A stretch of 64,000 nt of DNA, taken from the NCBI RefSeq assembly GCF_003688915.1, contig NZ_REFU01000002.1:434001-498000 (forward strand). Reading direction: 5' to 3'. Each line of letters begins with the position of its first letter. Within the stretch, counting starts at the first letter, position 1. The notes beneath the pieces were generated by a model. That model saw nothing but the letters and a program-made list of their open reading frames with translations. It did no database searches and was not told where the DNA came from. Of this stretch, positions 51,016 through 61,042 are shown in pieces. The translations under genes were made by a program, and so were the position numbers. The DNA comes from Rhodococcus sp. SBT000017 (GTDB taxonomy: Bacteria > Actinomycetota > Actinomycetes > Mycobacteriales > Mycobacteriaceae).

Positions 51016-52482
51016 ATGAGCAGCGAACGGCAGGTGCAAGAACTGGACTTCGATCGGTGTTATCGCGCGGTCTCCTCGCGTGACGCACGGTTCGACGGCC
51101 AGTTCTTCACCGCCGTCTCCACCACCGGCATCTACTGCCGACCCTCCTGCCCGGCCCGCACACCCAAGCCGGGCAACGTCTCGTTTCTGGCCACTGCAGC
51201 GGCGGCGCAACAATCCGGCTACCGAGCCTGCCGCCGCTGCCAGCCCGACGCCACCCCCGGGTCACCCCGCTGGAACATCCACTCGGACCTCAGTTCTCGC
51301 GCCATGCGACTGATCTCCGACGGAGCCGTCGAACGCGGTGGCGTCGACGGCCTCGCCAGCACCCTCGGCTACTCGACCCGCCAGCTGACGCGCGTGCTGA
51401 CGGCCGAAGTCGGTGCAGGACCGCTCGCGCTGGCCCGCGCGCACCGCGCCCACACCGCCCGCACCCTTATTCAGACCACCGACATGTCGATGGCCGACGT
51501 CACCTTCGCAGCCGGCTTCTCCAGCGTCCGGCAATTCAACGACACCATCAAGGAAGTCTTCGCCGTCGACCCGTCGACATTGCGCCGAGAAGCGCACCGC
51601 ACGGCCGTACCGACCGCGGGTGGAACGGTCACCCTGCGATTGCCGTACCGCCCACCGCTCGACCGTGGCTGGATCGAGTGGTTCCTGCGAGGCCACGTGG
51701 TCGAGGGCATCGAATCCTTCTCCGAGGACGGCGAATACGTGCGATCCCTGCGCCTGCCGCACGCAGCCGGCCTCGTGGCGTTGCGGGTGATGGACGGATT
51801 CGTCAGCGCCGCAGTGACATTGCAGGACATGCGCGATCTGGCCCCCGCCGTCGCGCGGATCAGACACCTGCTCGATCTCGACGCCGACCCACTCGCTGTC
51901 GACGACGCCCTGCACACGGATCCGCAGCTCGCACCGAGCGTCGACGCGCACCCGGGCATCCGCGCCCTCGGAGTGGTCGACGGCGCAGAGATGTTGCTGC
52001 GCACCGTGATCGGTCAGCAGATCTCGCTGAAGGCTGCTGCCACCCACACCGCCCGGCTCGTCGATGCTCTCGGTTCACCACTCGACCTCGGCAACGACGC
52101 CGTCACCAGGCTGTTTCCCGAACCAGCCGTCATTGCCGAACGGGGCCACGAGGTACTCACCGGACCCGCCGCCCGGGTACAGACCGTCATCCGCGTCGCC
52201 GACGCCATCGCGTCGGGAACCGTCGTGCTGCATCCCGCGCGAGAAGGGCCGGAACTGGAGCGAGAACTGCTCTCGCTCAAAGGAATCGGACCTTGGACCG
52301 CCCGGTACGTCGTGATGCGACTACTCGGCGATCCCGATGTTCTGCTCGACACCGATCTCGTAGTCCGCCAAGGCGCGCAGGCGCTCGGCATCTCGTTGAA
52401 CAATTCTGCCCGCTGGGCTCCGTGGCGTTCGTACGTCTCGATGCACCTGTGGATCACCGCACTGGAAAGAAGAGAAGCATGA
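51016..52482 (+). CDS. alkA: AdaA-AlkA fusion: DNA-3-methyladenine glycosylase with methyl-phosphotriester-sensing domain
   Basis: 488 residues. The Ada zinc domain (residues 10-78) carries C41, C45, C72, C75 (YCRPSCPARTPKPG, ACRRCQP); an AraC-type helix-turn-helix region (about 90-190, AAGFSSVRQFNDT); the AlkA N-domain; and an HhH-GPD glycosylase domain (GQQISLKAA, SLKGIGPWTARYVVMRLLG, catalytic Asp in LLDTDLVVRQGAQ). It removes alkylated bases and probably activates its own operon after methylation of a zinc cysteine. Overlaps ogt by 4 bp. Confidence 0.93.
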   Translation: MSSERQVQELDFDRCYRAVSSRDARFDGQFFTAVSTTGIYCRPSCPARTPKPGNVSFLATAAAAQQSGYRACRRCQPDATPGSPRWNIHSDLSSRAMRLISDGAVERGGVDGLASTLGYSTRQLTRVLTAEVGAGPLALARAHRAHTARTLIQTTDMSMADVTFAAGFSSVRQFNDTIKEVFAVDPSTLRREAHRTAVPTAGGTVTLRLPYRPPLDRGWIEWFLRGHVVEGIESFSEDGEYVRSLRLPHAAGLVALRVMDGFVSAAVTLQDMRDLAPAVARIRHLLDLDADPLAVDDALHTDPQLAPSVDAHPGIRALGVVDGAEMLLRTVIGQQISLKAAATHTARLVDALGSPLDLGNDAVTRLFPEPAVIAERGHEVLTGPAARVQTVIRVADAIASGTVVLHPAREGPELERELLSLKGIGPWTARYVVMRLLGDPDVLLDTDLVVRQGAQALGISLNNSARWAPWRSYVSMHLWITALERREA

Positions 52483-52976
52483 CTGCCACCGCCGCCACCC
52501 AGGACACCCCGATCGGGCCGTTCAGCACCATCGTCGACGCCGATCAGCGCGTCCTCGCATCCGGGTGGACCGCCGATGTCGAGGAACTCCGCGTCCTGAT
52601 CCACCCGACGATGCGACCCGACAGCGTCCGCACTGCGGCCGATCTCGGCGATGTGACGCGCGCCGTCGAGAACTATCACCGCGGTGAGCTGACCGTCATC
52701 GACTCCGTTGCCGTCGCGCAACGATCCGGCGAATTTCTCATGCATGCCTGGGGAGTACTCCGCACCGTCGAACCCGGTGCGCCGGTGACCTACTCCGAGT
52801 TCGCCGAACTGTCCGGCAGACCGACAGCCATCCGCGGTGCTGCGTCGGCGTGCGCTCGCAATGCCGCCGCCTTGTTCGTGCCGTGCCACCGGGTGGTGCG
52901 CATCGGCGGGGCGCTCGGCGGTTTCCGTTGGGGGCTGCCGGTGAAAGAGTGGTTGTTGGCGCACGAGGCTGCCTGA
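52479..52976 (+). CDS. ogt: Methylated-DNA-[protein]-cysteine S-methyltransferase
   Basis: 165 residues, ATG overlapping the alkA stop. Active cysteine C136 in VPCHRVVR; preceding PVTYSEFAELSGRPTAIRGA is the DNA-binding helix-turn-helix. It transfers the methyl group of O6-methylguanine to itself in a single-use reaction. With AdaA-AlkA it forms a compact adaptive-response operon. Confidence 0.95.
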   Translation: MTATAATQDTPIGPFSTIVDADQRVLASGWTADVEELRVLIHPTMRPDSVRTAADLGDVTRAVENYHRGELTVIDSVAVAQRSGEFLMHAWGVLRTVEPGAPVTYSEFAELSGRPTAIRGAASACARNAAALFVPCHRVVRIGGALGGFRWGLPVKEWLLAHEAA

Positions 52977-53085
52977 TCACACCCCCCGTCGACGAGTCGT
53001 CGGATGGCGGTGACATACCGGCTGGGCACGCCGGGACGTTATGGTTCTTCACGAACCGCCACCCGCCGAATGTGAGGACCCCACA

Positions 53086-54327
53086 GTGACCGAATCGGCA
53101 GTTCCCGGTAAGACGTCGAAGTCCGAGACGCCCGGCAATGATCGCGGTGACCTCATCGGGGTCGGCGGTCTGTGGCTGGCCAAGTGGTCGCTGATCCTCA
53201 TCTCGATCGCTGCCGGAGCATGGGTACTGGGCTGGCTGATCGGGCACCTCTGGGTCATCCTGCTGCCGGTCCTGCTCGCCGTGATCGTCGCGACGGTGCT
53301 GTGGCCGCCGGCGAAGCTGATGATGCGTCTCGGATTTCCTCCGGCACTGGCCGCGTCGGTTTCGCTCGTGGTGTTCTTCGTCGTCATCGGCGGCATCATC
53401 ACACTGATCGTCCCGTCGGTCGCCGAGCAGGCACCGGAGTTGGTCGACCAGGCGTCGGGCGGTATTGCGCAGGTTCAGGACTGGTTGAAGGGTCCGCCGC
53501 TGAACATCGGCGACGACCAGATCGACTCGGCCGTGTCGGCCATCGTTGCGCGGCTACAGGACAGCGGCGAGGTCATCGCCACCGGCGTGTTCACCGGTGT
53601 ATCCGCTGCAGGCTCGTTGCTGATCACCCTGGCGCTGGTGTTGGTGCTGACGTTCTTCTTCGTCAAGGACGGACCGAAGTTCCTGCCGTGGTTGCACGGA
53701 TTCTCCGGTGGCCGCGCCGGACGCCATCTGGGCGAGGTGCTCTCACGGATGTGGGCGACGCTGGGCGGGTTCATCCGAACTCAGGCCATCGTCAGTTTCA
53801 TCGATGCCTTCTTCATCGGTCTCGGACTGGTCATTCTCGGCGTTCCGCTGGCGCTGGTGCTGGCGACCCTGACGTTCATCGGTGGCTTCATCCCGATCGT
53901 CGGTGCGTTCGTGGCGGGCGCTCTCGCTGTGCTGGTGGCCCTGGTGGCGAACGGGCTGACCACTGCGCTGATCGTGCTCGCCATCATCGTCGCGGTGCAG
54001 CAGTTGGAAGGCAATGTGCTGCAGCCGATCCTGCAGAGCCGCAGCATGAATCTGCATCCGGCGATCGTGCTGCTGGCCGTTGCGGGCGGCAGCTCACTGT
54101 TCGGCATCATCGGCGCGTTCCTCGCCGTCCCGGCGGCGGCGGTTGCTGCCGTGCTGATCAGGTACCTGTCCGAGCAGATCGACGAGCGCTCGAACGAACC
54201 GGATCAGGACGACCTGGAGGATCAGGCTCCGCTGCCCGACGGGTTGACCGAGGAGCAAGCCGGTCTCGACGAAAAGAAGGACGCCGAGTCGGACAAGCCG
54301 GCCTCGGGTCAGGACGCGACGACCTGA
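53086..54327 (+). CDS. AI-2E family transporter (PerM-like permease)
   Basis: 413 residues from GTG 53086, with AGGA 7 nt upstream. Seven to eight membrane helices; the family core is TLTFIGGFIPIVGAFVAGAL then LQPILQSRSMNLHPAIVLLA. Acidic cytosolic tail. Members are called AI-2 exporters by homology, but several are Na+/H+ antiporters, so the substrate is open. Its 3' end overlaps sbcC (convergent) by 19 bp. The frame is open from 53041. Confidence 0.88.
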   Translation: MTESAVPGKTSKSETPGNDRGDLIGVGGLWLAKWSLILISIAAGAWVLGWLIGHLWVILLPVLLAVIVATVLWPPAKLMMRLGFPPALAASVSLVVFFVVIGGIITLIVPSVAEQAPELVDQASGGIAQVQDWLKGPPLNIGDDQIDSAVSAIVARLQDSGEVIATGVFTGVSAAGSLLITLALVLVLTFFFVKDGPKFLPWLHGFSGGRAGRHLGEVLSRMWATLGGFIRTQAIVSFIDAFFIGLGLVILGVPLALVLATLTFIGGFIPIVGAFVAGALAVLVALVANGLTTALIVLAIIVAVQQLEGNVLQPILQSRSMNLHPAIVLLAVAGGSSLFGIIGAFLAVPAAAVAAVLIRYLSEQIDERSNEPDQDDLEDQAPLPDGLTEEQAGLDEKKDAESDKPASGQDATT

Positions 54328-57317
54328 AGAGTGGAGCCGGTGCGCTCCCGCTTGACGTAGAGGCGGCTGGGAATGCGCTGCCGCATCTCGTCGACATGGC
54401 TGACCACGCCGACGACGCGTCCGCCTGCACGTAGTTCGTCGAGAACCGCCATCACCGATTCGAGGGTGTCGGCGTCGAGCGTGCCGAATCCTTCGTCGAT
54501 GAACATGGTGTCGAGGACGACCCCGCCGGATTCGGCGGCCACGACATCGGCGAGGCCCAACGCGAGCGAGAGCGACGCGAGGAACGCCTCACCGCCCGAC
54601 AGTGTCTTGGCCGAGCGCACGACGCCGGTGTAGTCGTCCCTGATGTCCAGTCCGAGACCGCCCCGTTTGCCGCGGACGCCGGCCTCGTCGGAGTGCACGA
54701 ATTCGTAGCGGCCCGAGGACATTCGCCGCAGCCGCGCAGAGGCGGACTCGGCGACGTCCTCGAGTCGGGACGCGAGGACGTACGAGCGCAACGACATCTT
54801 GCGTGCATTCTGCCCCCGGCCCGCCACCACGTCCGCCAGGTTGGCGAGCTCGTCGAATTCGGCACGTTGTGGCGCGATGGCCTGGGCGGCAGTGAACAGT
54901 TCGGCGATCAGCCGTTCCAGATCGTCTGCGCGCCTTCGACATTCCGCCACCGCCGCGGCGGCGGCCCTGACCTGGTCGTCGAGCTCGGCGCACGCCTGCT
55001 CGAGCGGGCCCAGATCCACCGGCGGCCGGCCGGCCACGTCCACGATGGCGGGCTCGCGCAGCACGTGCTCGGCATGCGCACGCGCCTCCTCGGCGGTGCG
55101 CAACTCGGCCTCGATCTGCTCGACGCGGTCGGCGGCCAGCACTGCCCCGGCCGCCGCGTCGACGGACTCGAAGTTCGACGCCTTCACCCGTCGGTCCAGT
55201 TCGGCTGCCAGCTCATCGGCGCGAGCAGTGGCGTCGAGCCAGGCGATACGCGCGTCCTGGATTCGCCGGGCACCGTCGATCAAGGCTTCCCGCTCCGCGA
55301 TTCGGTCTGTCAGCGACGCGCCCTCGTCCACCTCCTCGGCGATCGACGCACGCATCTGCGCCAGCGATTCCTCGGTAGCCGAGATACGTTCGTCCACGGC
55401 ACTACGCGAGGCCACGAGGTCGTGGAGTGTGACCGTCAGCGCGTCGGACTCGCTCCGCAGGCGATTCAGTTCTGCGGTTGCGGGTTCCACATCGGCGGCA
55501 CGCGTGCGGGCGTCCTGCACTGCGGTGGTTGCGGCATCGAGAATTCGGGTCAAGTCCGCAGCGGAGGCCCCGCCGGTGCGGTCGTGCAGCAGGTCCACGC
55601 CGCGTTGCGCTTCTGCGACAACCGCGACCGCCTGGTCGAGCGCAGCAGCAGCCTTACGTTCTGCGGCGGCGGCCTTGTCTTCCTGTGCCTTGGTCACCGT
55701 CGATGTGGACGCTGCAGCGGGATGGGGGTGCACCTCCGATCCGCACACGACGCACGGCTCCCCCGCCTCCAGACGGGCCGCCAGCTCGGCTGCCATCCCG
55801 TCGATGCGTCGCTCACGGAGATCGAGCAGGTGCTCCCAGGCCGTGTTGTGCGCCGCTCCGGCGGTGTCGCGGGCACGTTCGGCCGCGGCCAGAGTCGCGC
55901 GTTTGCGCACCAATTCGAGTGCGGACTCGGCTGCCGTGCGAGCCCGACCGCAGCGCTCCTCGAGGCCCGGCAGCTCTGCCGCAGCCGAGGACGCCCGTGC
56001 CACCCGTGATTCGACTGCTGAGATCTGCTCGGGCATCGAGGCCTGCGAGTGCACGGTGCGTTCGATCGACGCTGCGGTAGTACGTTGCTGCGCACGATAT
56101 TCGGCGAGGGTGCCGTCGAGTCGATCGGCTTCGCGGGCGAGCCCGAGCAGCGACTGGAGCCGCGCGACATCGGTGGTCCAGTCGCGCACGAACTGTGCAA
56201 CGACCGTGCGCTCGGCCGACGGATCCGCCGGCGCGGGTGGCCAGTGCAGCGCGGCATGAAAGCGTCGCCCCTCCGCGGTTGTCGGAAGGGCACGCTCCGC
56301 CGCCGTGAGTGCGGACGTTGCGGCGTCGGTGGCCAGTCGTGCGAGACGGAGGTCTGCGGCAGTGTCCGCGATCGGTCCGGCGGCCGCGGAATCGGCGAGC
56401 TCGGTTCTGCGCGCTGCTCGCGCCGTCTCGCCCTCCCGATATTGTGCGAGTTGCCCCTCGGCGAGAGCTCGTCGCCGCTGCAGATCGACAACGATGGTGG
56501 CCTTCGTCAGAGCTGCCGACGCACGCCGAGCTGCCGCGTCGATCAGCACCGCCCGACCTTGCGCGAGGGTCCGATTCTGCCGGGCATCGTCGAGGACATC
56601 GGCCGCCCATTCGAGGGGGTCCGGCTGTTCGCCGTCCTCGCCCGCGGGCTCGGGCACTCCCGATGCCTGCGACACCCGGCCGAGCATGATGTCGATGGCG
56701 TGGTGAGCGTCGGAGAGCTCGGCAGCGAGCTCCCGGCGACGCTGCGCGAACCACTCTTCGACGTCGCCGAATCTGCCTGTGTCGAAAAGTCTTTCGAGCA
56801 GATTTCCGCGTTCGTCGCTGTCGGCTCGGAGGAAGCGCGCGAACTCACCCTGCGGCAGCAGCACCACCTGAAAGAACTGGTCGGCACTCATCCCGAGCAG
56901 CGCGTTGACGGCGTCACCGATCTCATTGAGCCGGGTGAGGTTCTGCCCGCGGCCGTCGAGCCAGGTGAGACTGGCCTTGGCGTGTTGCTTGGTGGTGCCC
57001 GTGCTTCGGAGCTTGGGCCGCAGGAACTCCGGACTGCGCACAATTCTGATGCGCCGCCCACCGAGTGTCGCTTCCAACGTCACCTGTGGCACCGCACCCT
57101 TGGCCGCGTGATCGGACAGCAGCCGCTTGCCCTCGCGACGAGCTCCGGGCACTGTTCCGTACAGCGCGAACGCCACGGCGTCGAGCACCGTCGTCTTGCC
57201 GGCTCCGGTGTGGCCGTGCAACAGGAAGAGCCCGTCGGCTCCCAGCACATCGAAGTCCACCGTCTCGGTGCCCGCAAAGGGACCGAAGGCGGTGATCTCG
57301 AGCGAATGCAGCCTCAT
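54309..57317 (-). CDS. sbcC: Exonuclease SbcCD subunit C
   Basis: 1002 residues from ATG 57317. SMC-like ATPase with Walker A GHTGAGKTTVLDAV near residue 35, a zinc-hook CVVCGSEVHP in the middle of long coiled coils, signature motif LSGGEAFLASLSLALGLAD and Walker B with LDTMFIDEGFGTLD at the end. With SbcD it opens hairpins and blocked DNA ends. It overlaps sbcD by 4 bp. The frame upstream to 57755 is not coding. Confidence 0.95.
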   Translation of the reverse strand: MRLHSLEITAFGPFAGTETVDFDVLGADGLFLLHGHTGAGKTTVLDAVAFALYGTVPGARREGKRLLSDHAAKGAVPQVTLEATLGGRRIRIVRSPEFLRPKLRSTGTTKQHAKASLTWLDGRGQNLTRLNEIGDAVNALLGMSADQFFQVVLLPQGEFARFLRADSDERGNLLERLFDTGRFGDVEEWFAQRRRELAAELSDAHHAIDIMLGRVSQASGVPEPAGEDGEQPDPLEWAADVLDDARQNRTLAQGRAVLIDAAARRASAALTKATIVVDLQRRRALAEGQLAQYREGETARAARRTELADSAAAGPIADTAADLRLARLATDAATSALTAAERALPTTAEGRRFHAALHWPPAPADPSAERTVVAQFVRDWTTDVARLQSLLGLAREADRLDGTLAEYRAQQRTTAASIERTVHSQASMPEQISAVESRVARASSAAAELPGLEERCGRARTAAESALELVRKRATLAAAERARDTAGAAHNTAWEHLLDLRERRIDGMAAELAARLEAGEPCVVCGSEVHPHPAAASTSTVTKAQEDKAAAAERKAAAALDQAVAVVAEAQRGVDLLHDRTGGASAADLTRILDAATTAVQDARTRAADVEPATAELNRLRSESDALTVTLHDLVASRSAVDERISATEESLAQMRASIAEEVDEGASLTDRIAEREALIDGARRIQDARIAWLDATARADELAAELDRRVKASNFESVDAAAGAVLAADRVEQIEAELRTAEEARAHAEHVLREPAIVDVAGRPPVDLGPLEQACAELDDQVRAAAAAVAECRRRADDLERLIAELFTAAQAIAPQRAEFDELANLADVVAGRGQNARKMSLRSYVLASRLEDVAESASARLRRMSSGRYEFVHSDEAGVRGKRGGLGLDIRDDYTGVVRSAKTLSGGEAFLASLSLALGLADVVAAESGGVVLDTMFIDEGFGTLDADTLESVMAVLDELRAGGRVVGVVSHVDEMRQRIPSRLYVKRERTGSTLQVVAS

Positions 57318-58504
57318 GCAGCACCGCGGTCGGCTGTGGTGGCCGTCCCGCGGAGGGCCTCGGCCTCGTGTTGCACGGAGGCCAGAGCACGAGCCAGGAG
57401 CGCGGACTCCGCTGCCGTCGGCACGCTGCGCGTGTCCGTCACGAACGAGGTGGCGATGTCGAGATCGCTGCGGCCGCGCACACGGTCGCGGTAGCGTAGC
57501 TCTCCGGATCCCTCCGGGCGACGCCATTCCAGGTGGATAGCGTGCGGAAAACGCTGCTGCAGCAGGCGCATTGCGTCGACCGGACGAACCTCGTCGGTGA
57601 GCACGGCGGAGACGTAATGGTCCTCGAACTCGCAATATGCTGTGTCCGTTGTCAATTCCTCGACCGTGCCTTCGATGCGGGCGAGCCCGCGCACCACCGG
57701 CAGGTTCACTCGCTCGACGCTGCCCAGCCCGTTCGCGTCGAGTTCGAGAATCCACACCGCCTTGTGGTGCGACCGCTCGCCGAACGAATAGGGCAGGGGC
57801 GAACCGGAGTACCGCACCCGATCGGTGAGGGTCTGGGGCGAATGCAGATGTCCGAGCGCCACGTAGTCGACCCCGTCGAACGCCGACGCAGGCGCAGTTT
57901 CGATACCGCCGGAGGAGATCGACCTCTCCGACCCGGTCGCCTCACCGCCGACGATGAAAGCGTGGGCGAGCACGACGGAGCGAACGCGTTGCCCTGCCTC
58001 GCTTCTCGTCGCGAGGTCGCCGCGCACCCGATCCATCGCGGCACCGAGCACGTCGGCATGGGTACGCGCAGTGGGAACGTCGAGTTCGAGGCGAGTGGTT
58101 TCGGGCTCGAGATACGGAATGCCGTAGAACGCAACGCGGCCGTGCTCGTCATCGATGACGACCGGGGTGGCGACGTCGCCCACCCGCGTCATCAGGTGCA
58201 GCCCTCCTGCCGACGCGAACGCAGCGCCCGCGCCCAGTCGCGCGGGTGAATCGTGGTTTCCCGACGTTGCGACGATCACGGCACCGGCCGCTCGAATGGC
58301 CTCCAGTCCGCGGTTGCAGACCAGGACGGCATCGGCACTGGGCACAGCGCGGTCGTAGATGTCACCCGGCACCACCACCACGTCGATCGATTGTGCCGCA
58401 ACCAGTTCCGCAATTGACCCCAGCACAGCGCCCTGATCGGCCAACAGGTCGACACCATGAAAGGTGCGACCGATGTGCCAGTCCGAGGTGTGCAGGATTC
58501 TCAT
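57314..58504 (-). CDS. sbcD: Exonuclease SbcCD subunit D
   Basis: 396 residues from ATG 58504. Mre11-type nuclease: LHTSDWHIGRTFHGVDLL, VVVPGDIYDRAVP, VIVATSGNHDSPARLGAGAA, VLAHAFIVGG and VALGHLHSPQ. It binds two metal ions and cuts DNA when SbcC hydrolyses ATP. -10 TAGCGT (58517-58512) 7 nt before the ATG marks a leaderless operon start. Confidence 0.95.
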   Translation of the reverse strand: MRILHTSDWHIGRTFHGVDLLADQGAVLGSIAELVAAQSIDVVVVPGDIYDRAVPSADAVLVCNRGLEAIRAAGAVIVATSGNHDSPARLGAGAAFASAGGLHLMTRVGDVATPVVIDDEHGRVAFYGIPYLEPETTRLELDVPTARTHADVLGAAMDRVRGDLATRSEAGQRVRSVVLAHAFIVGGEATGSERSISSGGIETAPASAFDGVDYVALGHLHSPQTLTDRVRYSGSPLPYSFGERSHHKAVWILELDANGLGSVERVNLPVVRGLARIEGTVEELTTDTAYCEFEDHYVSAVLTDEVRPVDAMRLLQQRFPHAIHLEWRRPEGSGELRYRDRVRGRSDLDIATSFVTDTRSVPTAAESALLARALASVQHEAEALRGTATTADRGAA

Positions 58505-58511
58505 ACGGACG

Positions 58512-58517
58512 ACGCTA
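58512..58517 (-). promoter_or_regulatory. -10 box TAGCGT of the sbcDC operon
   Basis: TANNNT with 7 nt to the ATG at 58504. Confidence 0.45.
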
Positions 58518-58626
58518 TCGGGAACCACCGACAAACTCCTCGAGGTGCCTCGGCCTGTCGGACGTGAGCTGCGGTGCACGCCGTCGCGAACCGAAGTTGT
58601 CGGTACCGTCCTGCATCATCTGCCCC

Positions 58627-59793
58627 ATGAACATTCTCACCGCGTTCGGACTGCTCGTGGCGCTCGGTATCGGCGCGGTCGTCGGCTGGTTGCTGCACGC
58701 ATCGCGGATGGGCGATCGTGCTTTTCGAGCCGAAGCTCAACTGGCCGCGCTGCGCGAGCACGAGGGCATGCTTCGGCAGTCACTGAGTGCGGTCAACGAG
58801 GATTCCGCGCGACGCAATTCGACCGTGATCGGCCAGCAGGTCTCACACCTGGTCGAGCCGCTGCATGACGCCGTCGATGCGCTCTCCGAGCACGTGCGGC
58901 AGGTCGAACACAATCGCATCCGGGCGTACGCGGGACTGTCGGAGCAGGTCACCGGGATGCATCGGGCGTCGATGCATCTGTCCACCCAGACCGGCCAGCT
59001 GGTCACGGCACTGCGCGCACCGCAGATCCGGGGCCGGTGGGGCGAGATCCAGCTCGAGCGGGTCGTCGAGCTCGCAGGCATGGTCAAGCACTGCGATTTC
59101 GACACGCAGGTGAGCAAGGACGGCATTCGACCCGACATGATCGTCCGTCTTGCCGGCGGTCGACAGATCGTCGTCGACGCCAAAGTGCCGTTCGCGGCGT
59201 ACCTCGACGCCGCCCAGGACGAGGATCCCGCCGCGCGGGAGAAGAATCTGCGACGCCACGCCAAGCAACTGCGCACCCACATCGACCAGTTGGCCGACAA
59301 GGCGTACTGGCAGGCGTTCGAGCCGACACCCGAATTCGTCGTGCTGTTCGTTCCCGGCGACCCGTTTCTCGACGCGGCCCTGACATCGGACACCGGTCTG
59401 CTCGAGTACGCCTTCGGTCGGAACGTGATCCTGGCCACCCCGACCACCCTGGTCGCGTTATTGAGGACCGTCGCCTACACGTGGAAGCAGGAGTCACTGG
59501 CCGAGGACGCTGCACGCATCCAGCAACTGGGACGCGAGCTGTACACGCGGATCGGTGTGGTCTCGACACACCTGGACAAGCTCGGCGCCCACCTCGGCAA
59601 GGCCGTGGAGTCCTTCAATTCCACCGTCGGGTCCGTCGATACCCGGGTGAGCGTGACGGCGAGAAAGCTGCACGAGCTCGAGCTGTTCGACGCCGAGCCG
59701 GTGGACATCGCCCGAGTGGACGAGCGGCCCAAACTGTCCGATTCGTCCCGCTACCGGCACGACTTCGGTCATGTCAGCGATGCAGTCGGGTGA
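58627..59793 (+). CDS. rmuC: DNA recombination protein RmuC
   Basis: 388 residues from ATG 58627. An N-terminal membrane anchor (MNILTAFGLLVALGIGAVVG), coiled coil, then the nuclease-like domain: GRWGEIQLERVVELAGM, DAKVPFAAYLDAAQDED, EFVVLFVPGD and ATPTTLVALLRTVAYTWKQE. RmuC limits rearrangements at inverted repeats. It lies opposite sbcDC. Confidence 0.93.
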   Translation: MNILTAFGLLVALGIGAVVGWLLHASRMGDRAFRAEAQLAALREHEGMLRQSLSAVNEDSARRNSTVIGQQVSHLVEPLHDAVDALSEHVRQVEHNRIRAYAGLSEQVTGMHRASMHLSTQTGQLVTALRAPQIRGRWGEIQLERVVELAGMVKHCDFDTQVSKDGIRPDMIVRLAGGRQIVVDAKVPFAAYLDAAQDEDPAAREKNLRRHAKQLRTHIDQLADKAYWQAFEPTPEFVVLFVPGDPFLDAALTSDTGLLEYAFGRNVILATPTTLVALLRTVAYTWKQESLAEDAARIQQLGRELYTRIGVVSTHLDKLGAHLGKAVESFNSTVGSVDTRVSVTARKLHELELFDAEPVDIARVDERPKLSDSSRYRHDFGHVSDAVG

Positions 59794-59801
59794 ACAACGG
59801 C

Positions 59802-59807
59802 TAACCT
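59802..59807 (+). promoter_or_regulatory. -10 box TAACCT of a leaderless promoter
   Basis: TANNNT with 6 nt to the GTG at 59814. Confidence 0.45.
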
Positions 59808-59813
59808 CGGGGG

Positions 59814-60953
59814 GTGTCTACCTCCCAACGTGCCCGCTCCGGGGTACCGCTGGATCACCGATCCATCCTCGCGACCCTGCCCGGCGTTCCTGCATGGGGT
59901 GCCGTCGCGATCGCCGCGGGACTGACTTTTCTCGGATTTCTGATCGATGCCGCACGCGGTACCGAGCTGACCGGTGCGTTCGCGTTCATGTACGTCCTGG
60001 GCTGCATCGCCGGCGTTCTGCTCGTCCGCTTCCGCGGACTGTTCACCGCGATGGTGCAAGCCCCACTGATCCTGTTCGTGGCCGTGCCGCTGTCGTATCA
60101 GTACTTCACCGAGAACGCAGGAACCAGCCTCAAGGACATCCTCCTCAACGTTGCCATTCCGCTGGTCAATCGGTTTCCGCTGATGTTGCTCGGCACATTG
60201 GTTGCCGTCGGACTCGGAGTTCTACGCATCGTGCTCAAACGGCAGAACACGCATGCCCCCACCCTTCGACGCAGTCCGAAGCCCAGCGACGACAAGCCCA
60301 CCAGAGCCCAGCGCCGGGCACAGGAAGAGCGCCCCGAACGATCCCGCAGGCGAGCGGCCGCAGCCGATCGCAGCACCGACTCCGCGGCCGAGGCCACCGA
60401 CATCGTGCCCGGGCCGTACGTCGGTCGCCGAAGCACCGATTCTCGTCCGCGTCCCGACACCGAATCTCGCTCCAGTGCGACCCCTCGCCCCGGCTCCCGC
60501 TCTGCGGCAGATCCCACCGCAAGCCCCCGGCGATCGGCTGCAGCACCGCCGACTCGATACGCCGCCACCGACTCCCCTCGGCAGAACTACAAGCCCGAAT
60601 ACCAGCGAACGCAGTATCCGCAGGCACAGTCACGTGAACCGCAGCCACGCGAGACACAGTCACGTGAGACACAGCGACCACAACCGTCCGAGTCGCGCTA
60701 CTCGGCAGAGCCCCGGTACTCGACCGAACCCCGTCGCGAGCGATCGGCCAGGATTCAGGCTCCTCGCGAGGTTGCCGATCCGTACAGCACCGGAGCCAGG
60801 CCCGTCGTGACTCCTCGGACGGGCGCATCCGCTGCACACAATTCGTCCGCAGGTGACGGCCAGGGAGATCACGCTCTGCCCACCTCGCACCGGGACGACA
60901 TTCCCCCGCATCCGGTGCCGCGGGTTCGCTATCGCGACCGCCACAGCGACTAG
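59814..60953 (+). CDS. DUF6542 membrane protein with a long disordered tail
   Basis: 379 residues from GTG 59814. Four membrane segments in residues 20-150 (e.g. AWGAVAIAAGLTFLGFLIDA, PLILFVAVPLSYQYF), then some 220 residues rich in Arg, Ser, Pro, Gln and Thr. The tail has short tandem units like REPQPRETQSRETQRPQ and YSAEPRYSTEPRRE. The position beside ispH equals Rv1111c of M. tuberculosis. Function unknown. Confidence 0.82.
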   Translation: MSTSQRARSGVPLDHRSILATLPGVPAWGAVAIAAGLTFLGFLIDAARGTELTGAFAFMYVLGCIAGVLLVRFRGLFTAMVQAPLILFVAVPLSYQYFTENAGTSLKDILLNVAIPLVNRFPLMLLGTLVAVGLGVLRIVLKRQNTHAPTLRRSPKPSDDKPTRAQRRAQEERPERSRRRAAAADRSTDSAAEATDIVPGPYVGRRSTDSRPRPDTESRSSATPRPGSRSAADPTASPRRSAAAPPTRYAATDSPRQNYKPEYQRTQYPQAQSREPQPRETQSRETQRPQPSESRYSAEPRYSTEPRRERSARIQAPREVADPYSTGARPVVTPRTGASAAHNSSAGDGQGDHALPTSHRDDIPPHPVPRVRYRDRHSD

Positions 60954-60967
60954 CGCGAACATCGAAA

Positions 60968-61021
60968 AACGCCTCGTATCGGTTTCCCTGCTCCTGGGCA
61001 GGGGTTCCGATACGAGGCGTT
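60968..61021. terminator. Bidirectional terminator, compound hairpin
   Basis: Outer 15-bp stem AACGCCTCGTATCGG / CCGATACGAGGCGTT (60968-60982 and 61007-61021) encloses an inner CCCTGC/GCAGGG hairpin. Sits between convergent genes. Confidence 0.85.
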
Positions 61022-61042
61022 GACTCTTCGTGGGCCGTGCTC

